From Acidimicrobiales bacterium (lineage in GTDB: Bacteria; Actinomycetota; Acidimicrobiia; Acidimicrobiales; JADJXE01), in the NCBI GenBank assembly GCA_016716005.1, contig JADJXE010000009.1, positions 1 to 6,071 on the forward strand: DNA of 6,071 nt. The letters are read 5' to 3'. A program made the translations under genes and the position numbers. Below, one piece after another: positions 1-6,071 of this stretch (the stretch's first letter is position 1; every line of letters starts with the position of its first letter). Below the pieces are notes generated by a model. That model saw only the letters and a program-made list of their open reading frames with translations. It was not told where the DNA came from and made no database searches.

Positions 1-181
1 TCGCCCACCACCACGGCGGATGCCGGCACCCGCGGTCGCACCCCGAGCCCAGCTCCTCGATCTTGCCGTCGTCGAGGCGGCCCGACGACGACCGCTTGTC
101 CTCCACGAAGACCTCGGCGAAGTCGCCACCCGTGTGCAGGGCCGCAGCCAGCACCCGTGACACCACGGCTTCTTCGATCAC
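1..181 (-). CDS. tldD: TldD-type metalloprotease, N-terminal fragment
   Basis: TldD pairs with TldE/PmbA to form a cytoplasmic zinc protease that degrades unfolded or modified peptides. The window holds only the first 60 or so residues. The visible N-terminus is TldD-like: VLAAALHTGGDFAEVFVED at residues 10-28, a serine-rich turn, then LDDGKIEEL and a DRGAGIR-type strand. The zinc-binding HExxxH region lies beyond the left edge. The GTG start at 181 is chosen because AGAGAGG lies 8 nt upstream (190-196) and the homology begins there. Two apparent single-base insertions sit near positions 29-31 and 15-16. Without them the frame reads GAGIR followed by VVVGD, as the family expects. The gene is divergent from the thioesterase gene. 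The TldE partner is not in view. Assignment to TldD over TldE rests on the N-terminal pattern only. Confidence 0.75.
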   Translation of the reverse strand, partial: MIEEAVVSRVLAAALHTGGDFAEVFVEDKRSSSGRLDDGKIEELGSGCDRGCRHPPWWWA

Positions 182-260
182 GGGGACCACCTCTCTGCTG
201 GGCTCGGCCGTGGCCGCCGGCGCTTCGCCCCGATCGCCACGAAGGACTTATCGTAACGAC
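182..260. promoter_or_regulatory. Divergent promoter region between tldD and the thioesterase gene
   Basis: This 79-base gap lies between two outward-facing start codons, so promoters for both genes should sit here or overlap the starts. On the plus strand TATCGT at 249-254 fits an actinobacterial -10 box (TANNNT). It ends 6 nt before the GTG at 261, which would suit a leaderless transcript. A purine-rich GAAGGA at 241-246 could instead be a ribosome binding site, but its 14-nt spacing is long. No clear -35 box was seen. Confidence 0.35.
190..196 (-). promoter_or_regulatory. Ribosome binding site of tldD
   Basis: On the minus strand AGAGAGG is followed by 8 nt and the GTG at 181. This is a good Shine-Dalgarno match at standard spacing and it decides the tldD start. 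Confidence 0.6.
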
Positions 261-636
261 GTGCCCCCAAAGCCGGACTGACCGGTCGCGTCGAGCCCAT
301 CGTCACCGAGGCCGACACCGCGATCGCCGCCCGATCCGGAGACGTCGACGTGGTGTCCACCCCGCGCATCGTCGCCCTGTGCGAGGAAGCGGCGGTCGCG
401 GCGGTCGCCGGCCACCTCGCCGAGCAGGAGACCACGGTCAGCATGCGCATCCAGCTCGACCACCTCGCCCCCACCGCGGTGGGCGGCACCATCACCGCCG
501 ACGCCAAGCTGGAGAAGGTGGAGGGACGACGCCTCCGCTTCTCCGTGTCGGTCAGCGACGAACGGGCCTGGTGGGTGCCGGCAAGGTCACCCGGGTGCTC
601 GTGGAGCGGGACCGCTTCCTCGACCGGTGTCGGTGA
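261..636 (+). CDS. FlK-like hotdog-fold thioesterase
   Basis: A short hotdog-fold protein of about 125 residues resembling the fluoroacetyl-CoA thioesterase (FlK) family, which hydrolyses acyl-CoA thioesters in the cytoplasm. Counting from the GTG at 261, a Thr in the VSTPR segment is residue 34, a Glu in LCEEA is residue 42 and a His in LDHLAPT is residue 68. These +8 and +34 spacings match the FlK triad Thr42-Glu50-His76. The C-terminus reads GLVGAGKVTRVLVERDRF, typical of the last two strands. Two apparent single-base deletions are needed. One is near 271-275, where an extra G would give VPPKAGLTGRVEP. The other is near 563-568, where an extra G would give DERGLVGAG. The stop at 634-636 overlaps the next start. 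The physiological substrate is unknown, and a role in fluoroacetate resistance should not be assumed. Confidence 0.8.
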
Positions 637-1343
637 CGCGCCCAGGAGGGGCCGGCCGCCGCGACATCGAGGTGGTGGCGCTCGACGCCGACGACACCCT
701 CTGGCACTCGGAGGTGTACTTCGAGCGCACCCAGCGCCGGTTCACCGAGCTGGTGTCGCGCTACACGCCCACCGAGGTCGACGTCGACGCGTTCCTCACC
801 GAGGTCGAGCACCGCAACCTGGCCCGGTACGGCTACGGCATCAAGGGCTTCACCCTCTCCATGGTCGAGGCGGCGATCGAGGTCACCGACGGCGCCATCG
901 GCACCGACGAGGTCGCCCAGATCCTGGCCGCGGGCCGGGCCATGCTCGACCACCCCGTCGACCTCATCGACGGCGTGGAGGAGGCGGTCACCGCCCTGGC
1001 CGACGCCGGGTACCGCCTCGTGCTGGTCACCAAGGGCGACCTCCACCACCAGGAGCTGAAGATCGCCGCGTCGGGGCTGGCCGACCGCTTCGAGCACCTC
1101 GAGATCGTGGCCGAGAAGGACGCCGAGACCTACCGGAAGGTGGTGGCATCGGCCGGTGTGCCCGCCCGGGCGTTCTGCATGGTGGGCAACTCGGTGCGCT
1201 CCGACGTGCTGCCCGTGCTCGAGATCGGCGGCCACGCCGCACCATCCCCTACCACGTCACCTGGAGCCACGAGCACGCCGATCACGACGGATCGGTGCCC
1301 ACCTCGACAGCCTCGCCGACCTGCCCGGCTGGCTGGGGCCTGA
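633..1343 (+). CDS. HAD-family hydrolase (phosphatase-like)
   Basis: A haloacid dehalogenase superfamily hydrolase of about 236 residues, probably a small-molecule phosphatase. Motif I is DADDTLW, with Asp18 as nucleophile and Asp20 as acid/base counting from the GTG at 633. Motif II is the Thr in LVLVTKGD. The motif III Lys probably lies in AEKDAETYRKV. Motif IV is MVGNSVRSDV with the metal-binding Asp. The tail IPYHVTWSHEHADHD is a familiar end for this subfamily. The GTG at 633 is preferred over the one at 627 because GTGA overlaps the thioesterase stop by 4 nt, implying translational coupling. Three apparent deletions lie near 1240, 1298-1301 and in the G-run at 1335-1338. Correcting the last gives an ending of DLPGWLGA at the TGA of 1341-1343. 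The substrate cannot be read from the sequence. Confidence 0.85.
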   Translation: MTRPGGAGRRDIEVVALDADDTLWHSEVYFERTQRRFTELVSRYTPTEVDVDAFLTEVEHRNLARYGYGIKGFTLSMVEAAIEVTDGAIGTDEVAQILAAGRAMLDHPVDLIDGVEEAVTALADAGYRLVLVTKGDLHHQELKIAASGLADRFEHLEIVAEKDAETYRKVVASAGVPARAFCMVGNSVRSDVLPVLEIGGHAAPSPTTSPGATSTPITTDRCPPRQPRRPARLAGA

Positions 1344-1355
1344 GCGGGCGAACCG

Positions 1356-1377
1356 GCGCCGGCCGATCAGCCGGCGC
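1356..1377. terminator. Bidirectional hairpin between convergent genes
   Basis: GCGCCGGC (1356-1363) and GCCGGCGC (1370-1377) form a perfect 8-bp all-G/C stem around a 6-nt loop, CGATCA. The hairpin starts 13 nt after the HAD stop. The likely stop of the opposing hydrolase gene lies in the loop. There is no T-tract on either side, so it would be a non-canonical terminator or a transcript-end stabiliser. Confidence 0.5.
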
Positions 1378-2187
1378 GGACAGGAACGGCTGACGGCGCT
1401 CCACCAGGCATCGGGGTTCTCGAACTGCGGGCTGTGGGCGGCGTCGGGGATCACCACGAGGTCGGCGCCCTCGATGGCGTCGGCCAGCCGGTGGGCGGCG
1501 GCCACGAACGCCGTGTCCTCCGCACCCACCACCACGCGGGTGGGGACGGCGAGGGTGGCCACCTCGATCAGTCGGTCGGGCCGGTTCACCAGCTCGGTGG
1601 CCATGGCCGCGTACATCGCCGGCGACGACGTGCGGAGCTTCTCCTCGTTCCACTCGACGTAGCCCGCCCGGGTGGCCCGCACCCGTTCGTCCGACGGTGC
1701 CCGCTCGGCCGGCATGGCATCGAGCAGCTCGAGGAGCGCGGGCAGACCCTGCGAGCGGAGCACGTCCATGCCGATCGCCACCAGCTCGGGGTCGAGCCCC
1801 TCGACCGGACCGTGGTGGGTGTCCATCAGGACGAGACGGGAGATGCGCGCTCGGCGCGTCGAGGGCCAGGGCCTGGGCGATCATGCCGCCCATCGAGTGG
1901 CCGAGCAGGGCGAAGCGGTCCCATCCCAGCCCGTCGGCCAGGCCAGCGCCTCGCCGGCGAAGAGCGCCAGGAGTAGGGCTCCTCGTCGGCGGGCCTTGGT
2001 GGCTGCGCCGTGTCCGCGCAGATCGGGGCCACGACCCACCAGCCCTCGGCGGCGAAGCGGTCGATCCAGTCGGCGAAGTCCTCCTTGGCACCGGTGAACC
2101 CGTGGACGAGCAGCAGCGGCCGTCCGCCCGGCCGCTCTCCAGCACGGACAGCCGGCCTCGCCGACCGCGACCACGGACCTCGGCCAT
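1367..2187 (-). CDS. Alpha/beta-fold hydrolase
   Basis: A cytoplasmic alpha/beta hydrolase of about 273 residues. In order it shows an oxyanion-loop region LLLVHGFTGAKEDFADW, then APDLRGHG, the nucleophile elbow GHSMGGM (near 1880-1902), the acid region VVVGAEDTAF and the catalytic His in IPDAAHSPQFENPDAW. All three triad positions are therefore present. The ATG at 2187-2185 shares one base with the upstream lipoprotein stop (TGATG), so the two genes are probably translated in a coupled way. The likely stop is the TGA at 1369-1367. At least six frame changes occur, near 2125-2133, 2025, 2000, 1980, 1940, 1850 and at the C-terminus near 1385. Motifs continue cleanly after each, so sequence error is more likely than decay. 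Esterase, lactonase or C-C hydrolase activity are all possible. Confidence 0.82.
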
Positions 2188-3122
2188 CAGTCGCCGCCGA
2201 GCAGGCCTGCCAGGTCCAGCTCGGCCACATCGCCCGGATCGGGCAGGGCGATGTCCACCGGCACGTCGAAGTCGTAGAGCTCGGCGGTGACCACCACCGA
2301 CGCATCCCTAGCCTGGGCACGTCGTCCGACGCCGGCGCGAAGTCGAGCGTGAGCCGGAAGCGGCGCACGTGGCCGTCGTCGTCGACCCACGCCTCGGCGG
2401 GGATGGTCACGAACGACGCCGCTTCGGCACCGAAGCCCTCCAGCTCGTCGACGACGCCCTGGTGGCGGTCGTCGGGCAGCTGGGCCAGGGCCTTCTCCAG
2501 GTCGATCACGGTGGACACGTGGCGGTGGGGACCCCACGGACGTCCTCACGGCCCAGCTCGGGTGAGCGGAACCCCGGCGCCCTCCAGGAGGGCGAGGAGG
2601 CTCCCGGGTCGCCCTGGCCCGTGGCGGCGCTCGGGACGATCGGCGCCCAGGTCCTCCGGGAGGCCGAGACCCAGGCCTTGTCGGAGTCGGTGAACGAGGC
2701 GTACAGGGGCGAGCGCAGGTAGGCGGTGTCGCCGTCGACCACCAGCTCCAGCACGCCGGCACTCGGGGAGCTCGGCGGCGGCGCCGAACAGGTTCACGGC
2801 GTCGGTGGCGTCGACCTCGAGGTGGGCGCGGCGGTTGGCCCGGTCGATCTCGCCAGTGCCCGAGGTGGTGGCGGCGCGGTCACCCCCGGAGCCGGCTGAC
2901 CGTGGTCTCCACGGAGACCTTCAGCGTCTGCACCTCGCTGGTGGCGGCCGCCGCCTGGTTGAGGAAGGCGATGCCTGACGCCGCGGAACCACCGGGCCCG
3001 GTGGACACCTCCTGGGCGCCCCGCCGGCGGCGCTGCAGGCCGTGGCGACGAGGAGCAGCCCGGCGCCGAGGATCGCCGAGGCACCCCGGGCGACGACGGG
3101 TGGGACGGCGATGACGGGACAT
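2187..3122 (-). CDS. LppX/LprG-like (LolA-fold) secreted lipoprotein
   Basis: A probable lipid-binding lipoprotein of about 311 residues anchored outside the cytoplasmic membrane. After a basic N-terminus (MSRHRRPTRR) comes a hydrophobic stretch, ASAILGAGLLLVATACS, whose lipobox Cys is encoded at 3037-3035, near residue 29. Family-like segments follow: SEVQTLKVSVETTVS, GTGEIDRANRRAHLEVD, VVDGDTAYLRSPLYASF, REDVRGVPT, VIDLEKALAQLPDD, a strand pair around AWVDDDGHVRRFRLTLDF, and ELYDFDVPVDIALPDPGDV near the end. This order matches actinobacterial LppX/LprAFG-type proteins, which bind or carry lipids. The ATG at 3122 is supported by GGAGGG 4 nt upstream. About eight apparent single-base indels interrupt the frame, the first inside the signal peptide. 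The stop at 2189-2187 overlaps the hydrolase start. The family call is fairly firm but the cargo is unknown. Confidence 0.72.
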
Positions 3123-3185
3123 GGGACCCTCCGGGGTGGAGCGAGACGTGACACCGATACATCGGCAGGTCTCGCTGCAGGTGAG
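3123..3185. promoter_or_regulatory. Divergent promoter region, lipoprotein versus flippase-like gene
   Basis: A 63-base gap between two outward-facing genes. It contains an inverted repeat, CCGAT-AC-ATCGG (3154-3165), and a directly repeated GCAGGT (3165-3170 and 3177-3182, 12 bases apart). Either could be an operator half-site pair. No convincing -35/-10 pair was found for either strand. If the flippase-like gene really begins at 3285, the region extends to 3284. Confidence 0.35.
3127..3132 (-). promoter_or_regulatory. Ribosome binding site of the lipoprotein gene
   Basis: GGAGGG on the minus strand is followed by TCCC and the ATG at 3122. It is close to the consensus and supports this start codon. 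Confidence 0.6.
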
Positions 3186-4227
3186 ATGGTATCCGCGAGG
3201 TCGGGCCCGAGAGTCGTCGGAACCAGGCTGCACCCCACCTTCTGCCCTGGGGCCGGCGCGCAGCTCTCCCGACCACAACTGATCATGGCGGCGCGCCTCG
3301 TGGTCAGCGCGCTCCTGTTGTGGGTCCTGATCACCAAGATCGGCACCAACTGGTCCGAGACCATCCCCGACGCCAGCGGCCACACCCTGGCCTGGCTGGC
3401 CGGCGCCCTGATCCTCACGTTCCTCGGCGTGGTGCTCTCGGCCGTGCGGTGGAGCGCAGTCCTGGCCGCCCTGGACCAGCACCCGCCCTTCGGGCGCCTG
3501 CTGTCGCTCTACTTCGCCGGCCAGTTCGTGGGCAACGTGCTGCCCAGCACCATCGGCGGCGACGCCCTGCGGGTGTCGCGCCTGTCCGCGACAACGGCGA
3601 GGACCGACCACGTTCGCCTCGGTGGTGCTCGAGCGCCTCACCGGCTGGGTGGTGCTACCGGTCATCACCATGGTGGGGCTGCTCCTCAACCCCGGCCTCC
3701 GCGACCTCGGCCGGGCCAGCGCCATCGCCTTCTCGGTGGCCGCCGGCACGCTGCTGCTGCTGGGTGTCGTGCTGTTCCTCACCGCCCGCCCCGGCCAGGG
3801 CATCGAGGGTCGCCTGGAGCACAACGAGGGCTGGCGCCGGTTCACCAGTGCCGTGCGGTTCGGCATCCACCGGCTGGTGCGCGAGCCGGCCGCCACCGCC
3901 CGCATCCTGGCTACGGGCTTCGCCTACCAGTTCATCCTCATCGGCTCCGCGCTCATGGCCGCCCGCGCCCTGGGCCTGCCCGCCGGGGCCGGGCCCACGG
4001 CGCTGCTCGCCTTCCTGCCGGCGGTGCTCATCGCCCAGGGTGCCGCCCATCTCCATCTCCGGGCCTGGGGTGCGAGAGCGCTGTTCGTGCTGTTCCTCCA
4101 CCCGCTCGGGGTGCCCCGATCGCAGGCCATCGCCCTGGGACTGCTCCTCTACCTGCTGAACCTGGTGGTGAGCCTGCTCGGGGCGCCGGCGTTCGCGGTG
4201 GGACACAGCAAGGCCCCCGCCGCGTGA
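3186..4227 (+). CDS. Flippase-like membrane protein (LPG_synthase_TM, formerly UPF0104)
   Basis: A polytopic inner-membrane protein of about 347 residues, similar to the membrane half of lysylphosphatidylglycerol synthase. That family is linked to lipid flipping or modification. About eight hydrophobic segments are visible, beginning AARLVVSALLLWVLI and ending LLLYLLNLVVSLLG. The family motif NVLPSTIGGDALRVSRL is intact, followed by ASVVLERLTGW. A second motif, PPISISG-PGVRE, is hidden: an extra base near 4038 and a missing base near 4077 make the main frame misread it. Two further apparent deletions lie near 3586 and 3609. The ATG at 3186 has a weak AGGTGAG just upstream. The first 30 or so codons use AGG, AGA, GTA and CAA, unlike the rest, so ATG 3285, right at the first membrane segment, is a real alternative. 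No soluble synthetase domain follows. The stop overlaps the next start. Confidence 0.82.
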
Positions 4228-5040
4228 GGCCCGCAGCGGTCGACGACGCAACCCCCGAGATCGATCCGAGCCCCCCGGCGCCCGCCCTCCAGTGGTGGCG
4301 GGAGCTCCTGCTCGCCGGGATCTTCTACTTCGTGTACTCCCGGGTGCGGAACACCTTCGGCGCCGGCCCCGAGTCCCGCTCGATCGCCTTCCGCCACGCT
4401 CGCGGGGTCATCAAGGTGGAGGAGACGCTCGGCCTGTGGTTCGAGCCCCGGCTCCAGCAGTGGTACCTCGACCTCCCCGGCCACGGCTTCATCCGGTGGT
4501 GGAACATCTTCTACGGCACCGCCCACTTCGCCGTGACCATGGGGGTGCTGCTGTTCCGCGTTCCGCCAGGCACCCCAGGTGTACCGCTTCACGCGCACCA
4601 TGCCTCGCCGGCACCACCGCCTCGCCCTGATCGGCTTCGCCGCCCTACACCCCTCATGCCCCGCGCCTGCTCGACAGCCCGAGCGCCTACGGCGGCTGCG
4701 CCGGGTCGGGCCGCCGACTGCCACGGCTACGGGATGGTGGACACCATCGAGGTGTGGGCGGATCTGAAGTTCGGTTCGGGGGCATGGCGTCGTTGTCGAA
4801 CCAGTACGCCGCCATGCCGAGCCTGCACTTCGGATGGTCCACGTGGTGCGCGATCACCGTGGTGCTCGTGATCGGACGAGGCCGGCTGCGCTGGCTCGCG
4901 TTCCTGTACCCGCTGGTGACGCTCTTCTGCATCCTGATCACCGCCAACCACTTCTGGCTCGACGCCTTTTTCGGCGCCGTCGCCCTCGGGGGTGGTTGGC
5001 TGGTGGCGCTGGCGGTGGATCGGTGGGTCCACCGCGATCG
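4224..5040 (+). CDS. PAP2-superfamily / inositolphosphotransferase-like membrane protein
   Basis: A membrane lipid-phosphate phosphatase or phosphotransferase of the PAP2 superfamily, nearest in style to Aur1/Ipt1-like proteins. Recognisable segments are QWWRELLLAGIFYFVYSRVR, a WWNIFYGTAHFAVTMGVLL membrane helix, YRFTRTM, SNQYAAMPSLHFGW (the PSxHxG active-site motif) and ITANHFWLDAFFGAV (catalytic His and Asp). The classical KxxxxxxRP motif of bacterial PAP2 phosphatases was not seen, as in Aur1-like members. The GTG at 4224 gives a 4-nt overlap with the preceding stop (GTGA), implying coupling. Between 4560 and 4790 the frame changes about six times, consistent with indels. No plus-strand stop exists in any frame from 4938 to 5132, so the end is unresolved. 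I place it at the junction with the opposing gene. Substrate is unknown. Confidence 0.82.
5012..5035. terminator. Hairpin at the PAP2/debranching-enzyme junction
   Basis: GCGGTGGA (5012-5019) and TCCACCGC (5028-5035) form a perfect 8-bp stem with an 8-nt loop, TCGGTGGG. It lies where two converging genes end, like the hairpin at 1356-1377. It has no T-tract. It may overlap the last codons of the PAP2 gene. Confidence 0.4.
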
Positions 5041-6071
5041 ATCCCGGCGACGACCCCGGCCGTGGTCCAGTCGGCCCGGCGGCCAGGAACGACACCACCG
5101 CTCCGCTGCTCCAGGCCTGGAGCGGCTGGGCCTGACCCAGGGGCGCCGCCCGGCCGGCGTGGCAGGCGTAGAGCTCGGGGATGGCCTCCAGGTCGCGCAG
5201 GGCGTCGAGGACCGAGCGGCGCACCCGCCGGGCGTCGTCGTGGCGGCCCACGGCGCGCAGGCCCTCGTGGATCACCCAGTTGTCGTGGGGCCAGATGGAG
5301 CCCCGGTGGTAGCTGTCGCCATCGAAGTAGGGGTCGGCGCTGGAGTGGGTGCGGATGCCGACCGGGGTCCACAGGTCGTCGCCGAAGAGGCGGTCGGCCA
5401 CCGAGCCGGCCCGCTCGGTCGGGAGCAGGGTGCCCAGGAGGTGCCCGGCGTTCGAGTGACGATGCGCGAGACCACCCCGTCACCGCCCACCGCGAGGGCG
5501 TAGGTCTGCCCGTCGGGCATCCAGAAGATCCGCTCGAACGCCGCCGGGTCGACGTGGATGGCCCGGGGCGGCGACGCCCAGCCGCCAGCGCCGCCGCGGC
5601 CTCGGCGTGGTAGCCCTGCACCTCCACCAGCGCCACCGGGGGCTCGATCGGCACCGCCCCGAGGTCCGAGTCCCGCCAGCCCTGGTGCAGGAGCCCGGCC
5701 CGGTTCCGGCGCTGGTAGGCCACGAGGTCGGCGAAGCCGATGCGGGCCGGACCCGCCATCCAGGCCGCGGCGCTCCGAGGTTGGGGGTCACCTCATGAGC
5801 AGGGCGACATCGCCGGTGCGCTCGACGTAGCGGTCCACCACCCGGACCCACCACGACGTGCTGTCCATCCGCCGTAGTAGGGGAAACCCCACCGGAACCG
5901 CTTGCGGAGCTCGAGGCGCACCCGATCCTCGGCCGCACCGGGATCTCGTGGGCGATCTTGCCCGGCTCCCTCCTCCCACGGCGCCGGTCGTACACCCGGT
6001 CCTGGTAGCGGGCCAGGGGCCCGGATGGTGGCCGCCGCCACCGAGGGGTCCTCGCGGGAGCACCTGGAGCG
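5041..6071 (-). CDS. Amylo-alpha-1,6-glucosidase / glycogen debranching-like enzyme, C-terminal part
   Basis: The C-terminal (alpha/alpha)6-barrel glycosidase part of a glycogen debranching-type enzyme; the N-terminus lies beyond the right edge. Visible segments in order are LARYQD, EEPGKIAHEI (near 5942-5970), FRWGFPYYG, MDSTSWWVRVVDRYVERTGD, LLHQGWRDSD (QGWRDS at 5684-5667), ALVEVQGY (5627-5610), FWMPDGQTYALAV, SNAGHLLGTLL, DLWTPVGIRTHSS, YHRGSIWPHDNW (5311-5276) and QAWSSGAVVSFLA ending near 5081. This order is typical of actinobacterial amylo-alpha-1,6-glucosidase family proteins, which act on alpha-glucan branches or related glucosides. Frame changes occur near 5456, 5870, 5890 and at several other places. 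No minus-strand stop exists in any frame from 4941 to 5271, so the end is uncertain and set at the junction. The true substrate, glycogen or another glucoside, is open. Confidence 0.8.

Noticed and set aside
261..636. Fluoroacetate resistance or organofluorine biosynthesis locus
   Set aside because: FlK-like proteins are widespread, and no fluorinase or related gene is present in the window. Only the fold and triad are supported.
552..1235. Long minus-strand open frame opposite the HAD gene
   Set aside because: It is low complexity, shows no known motif, and lies antisense to a gene with all four HAD motifs. High GC content makes such antisense frames common.
1434..2290. Plus-strand open frames across the alpha/beta hydrolase gene
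   Set aside because: They are Arg/Pro/Gly-rich translations with no motifs, opposite a gene whose catalytic residues are all visible.
3186..4227. Full lysylphosphatidylglycerol synthase (MprF)
   Set aside because: Only the membrane domain is present. The stop at 4227 is followed at once by the PAP2 gene, so there is no aminoacyl-transferase domain.
3655..4251. Long minus-strand open frame opposite the flippase-like gene, rich in Gln, Glu and Gly
   Set aside because: It is the antisense shadow of Leu/Ala-rich membrane segments. No start signal or family resemblance was seen.
3042..4871. A 609-codon open frame spanning the flippase-like and PAP2 genes, looking like a fusion protein
   Set aside because: The middle of the open frame reads as arginine/proline-rich nonsense, while the true continuation of the flippase-like protein lies in another frame. 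That frame ends at 4227 with a GTGA overlap to the PAP2 start. The long frame is a by-product of indels and high GC.
1..6071. CRISPR array, tRNA, rRNA, insertion sequence or phage-like system
   Set aside because: No regularly spaced repeats, tRNA cloverleaf, ribosomal RNA stretches, transposase motifs or flanking duplications were found. All long segments are explained by housekeeping-type genes.

Overview
This is a very GC-rich stretch with strong G/C preference at third codon positions and little intergenic space. It reads as a high-GC actinobacterium. The mix of LppX/LprG-type lipoprotein, flippase-like protein, Aur1-like PAP2 protein and FlK-like thioesterase would suit an uncultured member of the Acidimicrobiia or a relative, but that placement is inference. 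The sequence looks like an uncorrected draft. Every recognisable protein jumps between reading frames, usually at G or C runs, and conserved motifs continue intact in the new frame. I therefore annotate whole genes across the shifts and do not call them pseudogenes.

Layout from left to right. (1) Positions 1-181, minus strand: N-terminal piece of a TldD-type metalloprotease leaving the window. (2) Positions 182-260: short divergent promoter region. (3) Positions 261-636 and 633-1343, plus strand: a FlK-like hotdog thioesterase and a HAD-family phosphatase, coupled by a 4-base stop/start overlap. (4) Positions 1356-1377: hairpin between converging genes. (5) Positions 3122-1367, minus strand: an LppX/LprG-like lipoprotein followed, with a one-base stop/start overlap, by an alpha/beta hydrolase. 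(6) Positions 3123-3185: second divergent promoter region. (7) Positions 3186-4227 and 4224 to about 5040, plus strand: a flippase-like membrane protein (LPG_synthase_TM type) coupled by a 4-base overlap to a PAP2/inositolphosphotransferase-like membrane protein. (8) Positions 5012-5035: a second hairpin at the next convergent junction. (9) About 5041 to 6071, minus strand: the C-terminal half or more of an amylo-alpha-1,6-glucosidase (glycogen debranching-like) enzyme entering from the right.

Three tightly coupled pairs stand out: thioesterase/HAD, lipoprotein/hydrolase and flippase-like/PAP2. The third suggests a small envelope-lipid module, since one protein belongs to a family linked to lipid flipping or modification and the other to lipid-phosphate transfer or hydrolysis. 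No mobile element, CRISPR array, tRNA or rRNA was seen. I found no convincing evidence for a previously undescribed system. The most useful observations are the frameshift pattern, the exact FlK catalytic spacing, the paired 8-bp hairpins and the stop-free segment at the PAP2/debranching junction.
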